Shown here: positions 11,401-21,482 of the stretch, piece after piece
Layout: each line of letters begins with the position of its first letter
Numbering within the stretch: position 1 is the stretch's first letter
Position numbers and translations under genes: made by a program
DNA from: Eurosta solidaginis
Taxonomy: Eukaryota > Arthropoda > Insecta > Diptera > Tephritidae
Direction of reading: 5' to 3'
DNA length: 64,000 bases
Assembly (NCBI RefSeq): GCF_040869045.1
Contig: NC_090319.1
Span: forward strand, 384,725,601-384,789,600
The notes under the pieces: model-generated
Seen by the model: the letters and a program-made list of their open reading frames with translations, nothing else
What the model was told of the DNA's origin: nothing
Databases searched by the model: none

Positions 11401-14400
11401 AGCTTACGAAAGACGTTTTTCAGAATTTTTTCAAATTTTTTCATCCAACTCAAAAAAAGTTATGAATTTTTAAAAAAACACCGTTTTTGTTTTCAAAATG
11501 CTATAACTTTTTCAAAAATTGACCGTTTGGGATCTTTTTTTTTTTTAAATTTGTTTTTAAATGTACTTTTCGGAAAAAATACAAAAAAAGTTTTTTTTTA
11601 ATTTTTCAGTTTTTCGACATTTTTCGAATTTCGCCATTTTTTTCTCATAAAAAACTTCAATCAATTCTGCAATCATCCCCACTAATGCCGGAGTGGGCCG
11701 ATTTTTTTTATATTTTTTTTTATTTAATTGAAAAAAAAAAATTTCAAAAATAAAAATTTTTTTTTTCAATTTTATTTAAATAACAAAAAAATGTAAGAAA
11801 ATGATTTTTAAGTATTCTTTTCTTTATATATTATGGTAATCTACGATTAAAATAACCAGGATTAATGACTGACACAGTAAACATGTAAGTTTTACCATAA
11901 TATATAAAGGAAAGAATACTTAAAAATCATTTTCTTACATTTTTTTGTTATATAAATAAAATTGATACAAAAAAAATTTTATTTTTGAAAATTTTTTTTT
12001 TCAATTAAATAAAAAAAATATAAAAAAAAAATCGGCCCGCTTCGGGATTAGTGGGGATGATTGCAGAATTGATTGAAGTTTTTTATGAGAAAAAAAAAAA
12101 TGGCGAAATTCGAAAAATCTCGAAAAACTGAAAAATTAAAAAAAAATTTTTTTTTAATTTTTTTGTATTTTTTCCGAAAAGTACATTTAAAAACAAATTT
12201 AAAAAAAAAAAGATCCCAAACGGTCAATTTTTGAAAAAGTTATAGCATTTTGAAAACAAAAACGGTGTTTTTTTAAAAATTCATAACTTTTTTTGAGTTG
12301 GATGAAAAAATTTGAAAAACGTCTTTCGTAAGCTAGAAAAAGAAGAAAAAAATTCAGCCAATTCTAAAGGGGTCGGGTTCAAAATTGGTCAAAATGGGAT
12401 GGAATACCCCATATATATACTATATATACCACCGATCTTTATGATTTTTTCAGACAACAATATATGCTATATACGTAAGCATTCGTTGAAATTTGAAGCC
12501 TCTAGCTCTTAAAATAGGGGCAGTAATTACGAAAAGTTTCTTATCTGAACAATCGGTTGTGGCGGATATATACTATATATACGACCGATCTCATCAATTT
12601 TTTCAGACAACAATATGTGCAATATACGAAAGTATATGGTGTAGTTTGAAGCTTCAATCTGTTAAATTGAGGAAGATATGTCAAAAATCCTCTTTCTGAA
12701 AAATCGGTTGTATTGAGGATATATGCTATATTGGTCCGATCCGGCCGGTTCCGACAAATGTCTAATCGGACACCCAAATACACCCGCTCTCCAAATTTAT
12801 CAAGATATCTCAAAAATTGAGGGACTAGTTTGCATACAAACAGACAGACGGAAAGACAGACATGGCTAAATCAACTCAGCTCTTCATCCTGATTATTTCG
12901 GTATACTTAATGATGGGCCTATCTATTTTCCTTTAAGGACTTACAGTTTTGGGTTTCGTGACGAAATTAATATACCATTTCATTTTCATGAAAGGTATAA
13001 AAAGATATATCTGATAGCATTACAATCTTACTTAGGCTGTGTAGTTTTTCTGATATCATTAAGTTGTATCAATTCTTCATAAATCTTAATTAAATTTAAT
13101 TTTTTATTTTTTAAACTTGCGTTTTCTTCTTTAATTTCTGTTTTTTTTTTTTTTGGTTAATTAAATTAAATCTTAAAAATTGTGCAATGCACATTTTCTA
13201 CAGTAATTGTTGTATGCATTCTTTTATCACTATTTTTATTATCACAAAATATTTACATTTCTTGCTCACCTTAATATGCACTCAAGGACACTTGAAGTTT
13301 ACTACGTATGTCTGTGTATATCTTATGCAACGCACCGTAAAGCACTTTATTGCACCGTAAGCTTACACAGTACCGTTAAATAATGCTAATGCACCATGCA
13401 CCTGAGCATAAATAAGTATTCATCGTGCTCGAATAGGCCTACACGCACTTTTGTGTACTTATAATGTACGTATGTATGATTATATATGTATATACAAACA
13501 AAATATTATTACTCCTCGAAATAAGTATGTGTAAACTAGACTGGTCGCTATGTTTAAATTCTTCCCAGCGTCTTTCTAAATATTCAATTCTAACAAATAT
13601 CACACAAATATTTCTGTTAGAAATATCCAGTACTCCTGTCACTCTCCAATCTTTGATAAATTTATAACTCCCAAGTTGATCTTCCACATTATAAAAAAAT
13701 GCAAAATGTTACCAAGTATCTGTTATAAAGTCACCACTTTATACATCTTTGGTAATGGATTCTAGCATTTTTTTTCCATTTCTAGAAATTTCGATATCAA
13801 TTTTTTTATTCTTTTAATTGACGTGGTCGCCAACCAATTCCGTTTATATTCACAAAGCATATATAAAAAAGGAACCACAACCTCCTTGCCGAGTTTCAAC
13901 GGCTTAAAAACATTTTAATAGACATCTTATAGATGTCGGCGTTGGGACGCCTGTTTTCCAAAGTTTAACAAACTTAATTTTCTCGTCATAAAGTTAATTT
14001 ACGTGTTAACCCTTATGCATTTATTTGTCTTTGATTGTATAATCATATTTTTAAAATTTTTCCAAATTTAGACGTCGAATTTTTTTAAGTGGGTAACCAA
14101 CGATTTTTTTAATTTTGAAATAATATATATGTATGTATATTAGGGTGTGTCAAATGTATTGCTGAAAAGGCACATCCAGTTTCTGAATCTATGGGTCATA
14201 CTGAGTAATATTGTCCATGGGACCATAGGTCTGAAATGAATTTCGAGCCTCCCTAATTTTGTTTGAAAATTTTATATCCCAATCCGAATAGCGGCTCTCA
14301 CGAATAAAACACATGAAAATAAATGTCAAATTCGTATTCGGATTAGGATATAAAATTTTCTAACAAAATTAGGGAGGCTCGAAATTCATGTAAGACCTAT

Positions 14401-17400
14401 GGTCCCATGGACAATATTACTCAGTATGACCCATAGATTCAGAAACTGGATGTGCACCTGAAGTTTATTTTTCCCCATTTTCCACAAACAATTTTACCCG
14501 CCCTAATGTATATATATTAACGAGAACAACCTAATTTCAACATGATATCTTCAACGGCTTTTGAAGCCGTAAATCAAACTTAAATTTTCGTCTTATAAAT
14601 GTGGGGGGATGGTGGTACGCCGAATTTCCAAAATTTTACGAAAATTATATTTTGAACCATGAGGTCAACCCACGTTTTAAGTTTCATCACTTAATCGGTC
14701 TGTGGTAAGGGGTATTTCGTTAACGTTCGCTTATACTCAATACCAATATATTATGGGTTCAGATAAGTCACCAAACGCTTACCAAGGCAGTCGGTTCTAT
14801 GTACCGGAGCGACTCGGGATTTTTCCCGACCAAGGACTGTCATTTCAGTGTGACCCCATCTAATTTTTTTCGTCCCTCCCACAAATTGTCATCCTCCCAG
14901 CAGCTCCTTGCAGCAGGACTGCTCCATATTCTCTTACTCCGGGAAGGCACGAATCTAATCCGGGTCCGTCTCCAGACCCCGGTCCTGAGAAATGGTTTTG
15001 CTGCATCTGCCGGAAAAGAATCTTTTTAGGACGGTCATACTCTGTTCAGTGTGTCTCGTGCAAGGGATGGTTGCATCGGACAGGTTGTTCTGGGCTTGAT
15101 CCCAAAACCCGACGTCCACGTAACTTTAAAAATCTTTTGTGGCTCCTTGCTGTTCACGCCCAAGGGCGCCCGTAGTCTACGTCTAAGCGCCCCCCCACTA
15201 CCTTCCAGCAGCCCCGCTGCTCAGCAAGCCACAACAAGTACCCGCTGCTGCTCGCGCCCCACGGCGCCAACAACTCAACCAGCTGCTACCACTCATAACA
15301 ACAATCTTCGTAGTAGAGTCGGAAGCAATGCTGAGCAACAGCCCCTGCCCCCGTCTTCTCTCCCCCTCTTTTCCGGCAGCAATCGTGTAGGTCAGGGAAA
15401 CAGACTCTTAGTCCCTACCTCCGTTTGCACCGTTTGCCAGCACAGAATATATATGTTTGCGACATCCGCCCAATGCAGCTCCTGCCTTGGGTGGTGCCAC
15501 TTCCCTAGATGTTCTGGTCTCCGCGACGGCAACCCCCCGACGGGTTTCATCGCGCCATGTTGCCAGGTCGCAAACCCAAATCAGCTGGGTACCCCAATGC
15601 TTGCTCAAGGACGCCCAGACCTAGGGCCACAACAGCAATTGCGTCCTGGCCTTCCCCAACCCAGGCGTAGTCACCCGTTACTTACCCCCAGAGTGGCGAC
15701 GTCTCCCCTTATGCACTTCAGAATTCTGCAGTTAAACTGTAATGGACTAACTGGGAAGATTACGGAGATAGTCGATTTCATGAAGCGGCACAACATCCGC
15801 ATTGCTGCGATTCAAGAGACTAAACTCACAGCAAGATCTGCATTGCAGACCTGCTCTGGGTATAACGTCCACAGGAAAGACCGCGAGAGCGGAAATTGAG
15901 GCGGTCTCGCGTTTATCATACACCACTCTGTGCAATATTGTTTATTTGATCCTGGCATCGACCGCAGGGACAATGTCTTAGAACGTCAAGGCCTATCTGT
16001 CCGGTCAGGCGATGCAAACCTAGAAATCATCAACATCTACATCCCTCCTGCCACCTGTTGCCCCAGTGGATACCGCCCTAATATCAGGGCCTTACTCACT
16101 GGCAACAATCGCATTATCTTAGGCGATTTCAATGCCCATCATGATCTATGGCATTCAAACTTGCGGGCGGACAGTAGGGGTGAGATGTTGGCGGATCAAA
16201 TAGAAGAAACGACGTTCTGCACAATAAACGGAGACGCCCCCACACGTATGGTAGGAAGCTGTCACAGCTCGCCAGATATCTCAATCGTGAGCGCAGAACT
16301 CGTAAACTGCGTCAACTGGCAGCCGATGGTAACATTGGCATCCGACCACCTGCCCATACTTATTTCGCTTGAGCGTAACGCCGACTTCATCGTCACTGAA
16401 AAACGCACTTTCATAAACTTCAAAAAAGGAAAGTGGGAAGAATATAAATCCTTTACAGACAGCCGCCTAGCTGCCCTCCCTATCCCGACTGATGCCCGCC
16501 AAGGGGAGCGTGCCTTCCGTAAGGTCATTAAATCCGCCTCGGCACATTTCATTCCCGCCGGGAGAATTCCCGAAATCCGGCCCCACTTCCCGGCGGAGGC
16601 CCCAAACTTAGCGAGAGAACGTGACCTTATAAGACAGCTTGACCCAGGCGACCCCCAAATAAGGGATATAAACCAACGCATCAGATTGCTTGTAGATGAA
16701 CACAAGCGGGCGAAATGGGAGGAGCACCTAAGAGGTTGTAACCTCTCTACCGGTGTGGGTAAACTTTGGTCCACCGTAAAGTCCCTATCGAATCCGACTA
16801 AGCACAAAGACAAAGTTTCCATCGCCTTTGGCGACAAAGTGCTGTCGGACGCGAAAAATTGCGCGAGCGCTTTCTGCCGACAATATATAATGCATCCTAC
16901 GGTCGACAAAGATAGACGGAGAGCCAATAGACGCGCACATAAACACAAATTCAGCGCGTCACCAATCACCATCACCGCTAAAGAGGTTGAGGATGCCATT
17001 GGTTGCTAAACCCTCCAAAGCAGTGGGCCCGGACGGCATAGCCATGCCGATGCTTAAAAACCTAGGGAAAGAGGGGTTCAAATATTTAGCGCATGTCTTC
17101 AATCAGTCTCTTTCCACCTTTGTCATACCTGAGAAATGGAAAATGGCCAAGGTGGTCCCGCTACTAAAGCCTGGGAAACCAGCTAACATAGGTGAGTCGT
17201 ATCGTCCGATATCTCTCCTATCGGCAGTGGCAAAGACGCTTGAAACCATTTTGCTCCCTTATTTCCAAGCAAATTTGCAGCTAGCCCCTCATCAGCATGG
17301 CTTCAGAAAACTCCATAGCACTACCACGCGCTAAATGCCATTAGCACACAGATAAATTGCGGTTTAAATCAATACCCCCACCATAGAACAGTACTCGTAG

Positions 17401-19666
17401 CGCTAGACCTATCAAAAGCTTTTGATACGGTCAACCATGGCTCGTTACTGCAGGACCTGGAAGGGTCTACCCTTCCCCCATGTCTTAAAAGGTGGACCAC
17501 AAATTATCTGGGTGGTCGGCAGGCATCGGTGCAATTTAGAAACGAAACATCAAAACAAAGGAGAATTAAACAGGGGGTGCCACAGGGTGCTGTCCTATCC
17601 ACACTTTTGTTTAATTTCTACATATCTAAGATACCTTCAACACCGGAAGGAGTCACAATCGTTTCCTGCGCCGATGACTGCACAATAATGGCCACAGGCC
17701 CAGGCCCAAAGATCGATGCGCTATGCAATAAAATAAACGGCTACCTCCCTGATCTCTCCAGTTTTTTCGCCTCGCGAAACCTGGCATTATCACCGACTAA
17801 ATCTTCCGCGACCTTATTTACAACATGAACGCCCCAAATGTCGACCATTTTGAACATCCACGTCGATGGCACTACGCTACCGACTGTCCGACACCCCAAA
17901 ATCTTGGGTGTGACGTTTGATCAAGATCTACATTTTGGTGAGCACGCAGCCGCAATTGTTCCGAGAATTCAGAGCCGTAACAAAATCCTCAAATCCCTCG
18001 CTGGCAGTACTTGGGGAAAAGATAAAGAAACGCTCATGACTACATACAAAGCAATTAGCCAGCCGATTACGTGCTACGCGTCACCCATATGGTCGCCAAG
18101 CCTAAAAATCACCCACTGGAAGAAACTACAGGCCTGCCAAAATACTGCTCTCAGAATCGGGCTGTCTTCTTATGTCCCCAGAACACCATCTGCATAATGA
18201 GGCGAGAATACTCCCCATCAGGGAGAGAAATGAGATGCTGACTAAACAGTTCCTGTTGAATACCCAGAAACCTGGGCATCCCAACAGACATCTGATTGAT
18301 GAACCAGCACCGCCTAGGGGCTTAAGGAGTCATCTCCGTAAGCATTTTGAGGAAATACGGCACCTGAGAACCCAGCCGTATGAAGTGAAAAAACACAAGC
18401 AGGTCCTTGGTGAACTCCATAAACAGGCGTCGGACCTTTATGCCAGGAATTGCCCGGTGAATCCAGTACTTAACGAAAATTATCCAAATCTTGCGGAAGA
18501 GGAACGCATGCTCCCCAGGGAAACGCGTGTCACTCTTGCTCAACTTCGTTCTGGATACTGTAACAGGTTAAACTCTTACCTATCCAGAATCAACCCCGAC
18601 ATACAAAATGTATGCCCCGCTTGCAATGTGTCCCCACATGACACCAACCATCTCTTCAATTGTAATGTGGAACCAACGCCTCTAACACCCCTTTCCTTAT
18701 GGTCCACCACTGTTGAAACGGCAAGTTTCCTTGGACTCCCGTTAGAGGATATTGATGACAATTTGTGATCGGTCGCGGCTATTAGGTGGGGCGAGCATTG
18801 CTACAACAACAACAACAACATAAGTCACCAAAATTGCGTAAAGATAACGCAGCTTTTGCTCAAGTCAGACGGAGGGGAATAGCTCAAACAAATTCTTTTT
18901 CGATACTGATAATTTTGGTATAAGGAAACCTATGCTCAAGTCAGACGGAGGGGAATAGCTCAAACAAATTCTTTTTCGATACTGATAATTTTGGTATAAG
19001 GAAACCTATATCTATCTCCATTCCTTTTTGTCATTACGTACTACCGTTATCCAATTTCGCACAAGTACACGCTTTGTACAAATATATAGCAATATATCAT
19101 GGATCACATTGTTGTTGCATTTGTATGTCAAATTTCTGGCGGAATCTTGATTACTGCCCATTGGAACGCGAGATTTGTCGTTCATGGCCGCGTCACGTAG
19201 TGCTCCTGCCGCTAAATTTGAATAGCTCAATGAGAATACATGCAAATAATATTTTGCGGCGTAGTGTAGTGCAGCTTTCTGTGTCTTTAGTTTTACTTCA
19301 AGATTTATTGTCAGGGTTACAATATTTTTATCATTGCAAAAAATGGTGTTTGTAACGGCCAGTCTAATAAAATTGAATGTCCATGTCGAATCTACATTTT
19401 ACATAGACATTACACAAAACATACTAATCATTTGGCTAAATATTTAATAGGTGGCCACAAAATCGGACGCTTTCATGGGCTATGGGCCCGTAACGCCACG
19501 TGGTTATGGCTGCTCCTACAATCCACATCCGGATGAAATAGTTTTTTGCATATCCGCATTCTATTCCTGCGAGGATACGAGCACAACGCGCTTTGCTAAA
19601 TCACTAAAAGAATCGTTGGACATGATGAAGGATCTGATGACTGACGAAGCAGTGGATAAAAAATGA
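5262..19666 (+). CDS. ChAT: Choline O-acetyltransferase, C-terminal 573 residues (7 exons)
   Basis: This enzyme makes acetylcholine from choline and acetyl-CoA in the cytosol of cholinergic neurons. Coding exons: 5262-5434, 5808-6611, 6678-6800, 6862-6919, 9112-9255, 9324-9527 and 19451-19666. All have GT/AG introns and matching phases, giving one open frame to TGA. The choline/carnitine acyltransferase fold is clear: YWLNDMY at the start, HGGG..NSANRWFDK, and the catalytic His in YEHSFSEG (codon 6433-6435, residue 267 of this part). ChAT rather than carnitine acetyltransferase is indicated by IKKCKCSPDAF, RRFLLGRVDCIR and IVFCISAFYSCEDTS. Then come STSQV and the YGPV..GYG..YNP signature near the C-terminus. 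About 150 N-terminal residues lie left of the window. The last intron (9.9 kb) is swollen by insertions. The vesicular acetylcholine transporter normally nested at the 5' end of this locus would also lie outside. Confidence 0.95.
5808..6611 (+). CDS. ChAT: ChAT exon b, with the catalytic histidine
   Basis: The acceptor TTCATAG precedes 5808. The exon ends ...GTG GAT AA before GTAAAT. It is the largest exon and encodes QYYRPLGSCR, the HGGG loop, NRWFDK and YEHSFSEG with the active-site His. Running on past the donor gives an immediate in-frame stop, which explains why the open frame seems to end at 6615. Confidence 0.95.
6678..6800 (+). CDS. ChAT: ChAT exon c
   Basis: The acceptor CTTACAG precedes 6678 and the donor GTAAGT follows 6800. 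It encodes VGDFDLYVYRYKGYGKNF and KCKCSPDAFVQ. The Y-GK-FIKK..CSPDAF block is typical of ChAT. Confidence 0.93.
6862..6919 (+). CDS. ChAT: ChAT exon d
   Basis: A 58-nt exon between TTTCAACAG and GTAAGC. It encodes LYGHLVATYESASTRRFLL, the conserved TYESAS substrate-pocket motif. Confidence 0.92.
6920..9111 (+). other. ChAT intron with degenerate minisatellite
   Basis: This 2.2-kb intron has no exon-like content. Much of it is made of degenerate repeats based on 'ccgaaatnatcccgaaa' (see 7790-8930). Donor GTAAGC and acceptor CTTTTCCCAAG are intact. Confidence 0.75.
7790..8930 (+). repeat. Degenerate short-period minisatellite (CCGAAA-type)
   Basis: Phrases such as 'cccgaaat.att', 'ccgaaaat.gt', 'tcctgaaa' recur about every 15-20 nt for over 1 kb with heavy decay. 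The same vocabulary, reverse-complemented, occurs at 27690-27780 and 29440-29640. The period is judged by eye, not computed. Confidence 0.7.
9112..9255 (+). CDS. ChAT: ChAT exon e
   Basis: A 144-nt, phase-0 exon between TTTTCCCAAG and GTAAGT. It starts GRVDCIRASHKEALEW and ends in an acidic stretch (ESEGEDEDTRK) that looks like a variable loop. Confidence 0.93.
9324..9527 (+). CDS. ChAT: ChAT exon f
   Basis: A 204-nt, phase-0 exon between TTTTTATGTAG and GTATGT. It encodes the HGIDIPLLGLREASKK helix region and ends in FLLSTSQ. The STSQV motif is completed by the next exon across the 9.9-kb intron. Confidence 0.94.
9805..10100 (-). mobile_element. tRNA-derived SINE (SINE-C), near full-length copy
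   Basis: Read on the minus strand from about 10096, the element starts with a tRNA-like head. The A-box-like TGTGATGGTAGCGTG lies at about 10070-10084 and the B-box-like GGGTTCACACCC at 10042-10031, about 30 nt apart as in a pol III promoter. The body contains 'taaaacatgtaggtcccgtc' and 'aattggaagagaagctcggc'. The 3' end is near 'ggttatcgcgcctt' (9807), close to an A/T-rich run. Related copies are at 1436, 22615, 28195 and 29096. Confidence 0.85.
11160..13000 (+). repeat. Dispersed repeat with tandem sub-units, split by a palindrome
   Basis: Sub-units with 'gattttttcagacaacaata' and 'aaacttgaagcttctatctg' occur at about 11211-11290, 12440-12520 and 12600-12670. A distal part has 'acagacagacggaaagacag', 'agctcttcatcctgattatt' and 'ttcatgaaaggtataaaa'. 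This block style is common in fly genomes. The palindrome at 11319-12419 interrupts it. Confidence 0.65.
11319..12419. repeat. 1.1-kb near-perfect palindrome (foldback/hairpin)
   Basis: The left arm (11319-11839) and right arm (11892-12419) are reverse complements of each other. They pair from the outer 'atatggggtattccatccc' through 'gacccctttagaattggctg' to the inner 'atattatggtaa', leaving a 52-nt loop. Differences are few and mostly lie in homopolymer runs. No open frame of note and no transposase are seen. It could be a foldback element or a young inverted duplication. Confidence 0.9.
14140..14506. mobile_element. Palindromic MITE (TTAGGGTG ends)
   Basis: Arms of about 120 bp (about 14171-14295 and 14333-14455) are inverted copies, for example 'gggtcatactgagtaatatt' against its complement. 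The outer ends are TTAGGGTG and CGCCCTAA and the flanks are AT-rich with a possible TA duplication. It has no coding capacity. A Tc1/mariner-type origin is possible but not shown. Confidence 0.75.
14507..14762. other. No feature seen
   Basis: AT-rich intron DNA between the palindromic MITE and the LINE-A target site; a fragment near 14560-14640 may be a further old repeat. Confidence 0.4.
14776..18819 (+). mobile_element. Non-LTR retrotransposon LINE-A, full-length insertion
   Basis: The 4.04-kb element is bounded by a perfect 13-bp target-site duplication, ATAAGTCACCAAA, at 14763-14775 and 18820-18832. It starts CGCTTACCAAGGCAG, as copy 2 does at 47154 (minus), so the 5' end is probably complete. 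It ends in GCTACAACAACAACAACAAC. Coding order is: hydrophobic N-terminus, two PHD-like zinc fingers, endonuclease, reverse transcriptase, Cys/His-rich C-terminus. No RNase H is seen. A CR1/jockey-type group fits best; the clade is not certain. Confidence 0.93.
14799..18768 (+). pseudogene. LINE-A coding region (EN-RT), broken
   Basis: The polyprotein frame is cut by several lesions. A 1-nt deletion at about 14950 (compared with copy 2) breaks the N-terminal part. A stop lies at 15897-15899 in the endonuclease, and further shifts occur near 17000, 17335, 17530, 17830 and 18190. Visible domains: a second PHD-like finger (CTVC..CSSC..CH...C) at about 15427-15570; AP-type endonuclease at 15715-16370 with LQLNCNGL, QETKL, GDFNAHH and SDHLPI; reverse transcriptase at 16990-17830 with PDGIAMPML, SYRPISLLS, LDLSKAFDTV, GVPQGAVLS and the active site as CADD (usually F/YADD); a C-terminal C-x2-C...H...C element at 18610-18665. 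It is inactive as it stands. Confidence 0.9.
18858..19009 (+). repeat. Perfect tandem duplication, 2 x 76 bp
   Basis: Units 18858-18933 and 18934-19009 are identical, starting gctcaagtcagacggagggg and ending ataaggaaacctat. The lack of divergence points to a recent event just right of the LINE-A insertion, still within the ChAT intron. Confidence 0.92.
19451..19666 (+). CDS. ChAT: ChAT exon g (last)
   Basis: The acceptor TATTTAATAG precedes 19451, phase 0. It encodes VATKSDAFMGYGPVTPRGYG and the FCISAFYSCEDTSTTRFAKSL segment and ends MTDEAVDKK with TGA at 19664-19666. Confidence 0.95.
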   Translation: MATKSDAFMGYGPVTPRGYGCSYNPHPDEIVFCISAFYSCEDTSTTRFAKSLKESLDMMKDLMTDEAVDKK

Positions 19667-19701
19667 AATGGAAACAAAATGTTCAGCTAACAAAGTTATG
19701 C

Positions 19702-19736
19702 AATAAAAAAATTTCTATAAGAAAGACAAAAATAAA
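19702..19736 (+). promoter_or_regulatory. ChAT polyadenylation signal candidates
   Basis: AATAAA occurs at 19702-19707 and 19731-19736, 36-65 nt after the stop codon. More AT-rich candidates follow, so the true 3' end may be further down. Confidence 0.45.
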
Positions 19737-19739
19737 TTT

Positions 19740-20480
19740 AAATACTTGCTAACTGCATTGAAAAATTTTAGTGTTAAATGCAAGCAAACAACAACAAAAA
19801 ACATATCAGCAAAAGTACCTTAACTGTATAACTGTAGTAAATGTTCTTGAATTTAGTTAAATTGTATTATACGTGCATATAATGTATTATATAATCACAT
19901 ACAGCAAACATATATCTATATACTATGTATTCATAAATACATATATACAATATTTAGTAAAATGCTATGTTCTAGAAAAATTTATAAAATCGTTGAAAGT
20001 ATTATTGTTAGCTAAAAGAATGTTTCAGGAAACTAAAAAAAGAAAATTCAAAAGGAATGCTGAAAGAAGAGAACTTGAATAGTTACGAAAAACGAGAAGC
20101 AAAGCTTTAAAAAAAATTACCTGTCTAAATTGCAGTTAATATTAAATTATCATATTGCTATGTATTAAAAACGAAAAGAAAATTTAAGGTCACGGCAAAC
20201 TCACCATGTCCACGGTACAATACCATTAGTTTAACTTGTTGGATATTATATTTTTTGTTTTGGATACGTTTGACCTGTGACCAAGCAGACATTGTTATTA
20301 TTAGAAATTTGTTCATGTTTTTAGTTTAAGAAACCAATAACCGACGCCAATACATATGGTAAAGTTAAAATATGCTTCTTACTAAGGCGTTATGCCTACC
20401 TCAATTTTGATAGGGCCTTTAGGGACACTAAGTATGACTCATGAAATTCACTAAGAGCCGTTTTCAGCATATCCAGTTAA
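19740..20480. other. ChAT 3' flank, no gene seen
   Basis: AT-rich DNA, possibly including 3' UTR. Short open frames (for example 19873-20082) have no coding character. Confidence 0.5.
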
Positions 20481-20486
20481 GTTAAA

Positions 20487-21454
20487 TTTTACCTGGAGGA
20501 TGGTAATGTATCAGATAGTCTTTGACATTTTCGTTTTCACCAACACAGGGTGACCAACCCCGGCTTAAATCGATAATTGTGAATATTTTGTAGAACAAAT
20601 CCCAAAAATCTTTGTGAATACACAAAAACTAGACAAACACTTGACCATTGTGGATAAAACAAGTGTGATAACTTCTGCATAGACGTCAAACTTACAAATA
20701 GAATGGATCACCTATTTAATTTACTATCGTTATCTCATTCTATTTTTCTTTCTATCACCCTATGCGCAGCCATATTGAACACCTTGCCAAAACGCTGCCA
20801 AAATGCAAAAAAGTAGCCATCTTGAACATCCTGTCAGGCAGTTGACGGATAAGATATCACACTTGTTTTATCCTCAATGCACTTGACCTTTGTTTACACT
20901 TTTTCTTTGCACTTAAGGTCCCATATTGACTTGACTTGAGGACTGTCACTTACAGTTCTGTTAAATGAACATTGCATGTTACTGATTACTCAAAACTTAG
21001 CAACACTTAACTTGACTTAGAAGTCTGTTGAATTTTGATTTTCTATGTAAGTTCTAAGTGACGTTTACATTTTGAGATGCCATTTGTTTGTTTCCATTTC
21101 ATTTTGACATTTTGTCATACAAATTGACATTTATTTTTAATTTATCTATTAATTTTTACACTCATAAATTAATTGTAGTACTCAAAATTAACTTTTTTTA
21201 AAAACCACCACTTTTTTGTAGCAAATATATCACAATAAAATGACAGCTGATTATGATGCCAGATTGTATGCGCTAAGTGGAATATAATCATGGCTAAGTT
21301 GCCAAGTTTACGCCAAGTCAAGTCAAGTCTATGTTAAGTATCAGTAATGGGCCCTTTAACTGGGACGCCAATCATCAGTTATCATGGAGAATTGGTCACC
21401 CTGTGTTGGTGTCAAATGAAGCTATCTGATAGATTGCTATCCTCCAGGTAAAAT
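20487..21454. repeat. Foldback cluster with about 70-bp inverted ends
   Basis: The left end 'acctggaggatggtaatgta'...'caccaacacagggtgaccaa' (20491-20557) is mirrored at 21392-21449. A second inverted pair, 'gacttgacttgagg' (20930) and 'agtcaagtcaagtc' (21317), lies inside. A separate MITE (20646-20879) is inserted in the left half. No coding capacity. Confidence 0.75.
20646..20879. mobile_element. MITE-B, 234 bp, 8-bp target duplication
   Basis: Terminal inverted repeats of 25 bp with one mismatch run from CATTGTGGATAAAACAAGTG at the left and as the complement at the right end. The flanks are perfect 8-bp duplications, CACTTGAC at 20638-20645 and 20880-20887. An 8-bp duplication fits hAT- or P-type transposases. 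A diverged inverted copy is at 22233-22440. Confidence 0.9.
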
Positions 21455-21482
21455 CCAACAACTGGAGATCGTGACAACTACC

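Larger units (their letters stand above)
9528..14139 (+). other. ChAT last intron, left part
   Basis: No coding exon is seen. The stretch contains a tRNA-SINE (9805-10100) and a dispersed repeat holding the large palindrome (11160-13000). Between 10110 and 11150 and between 13010 and 14130 there is AT-rich DNA with nothing recognisable. Confidence 0.6.

Noticed and set aside
15408..15608. Minus-strand frames inside LINE-A (also 16262-16999)
   Set aside because: They are antisense shadows of the zinc-finger and endonuclease/RT coding region.
5262..19666. Carnitine O-acetyltransferase instead of ChAT
   Set aside because: The KCKCSPDAF, RRF.LGRVD.IR and FCISAFYSC motifs follow the choline enzyme; the carnitine enzyme has different residues at these places.
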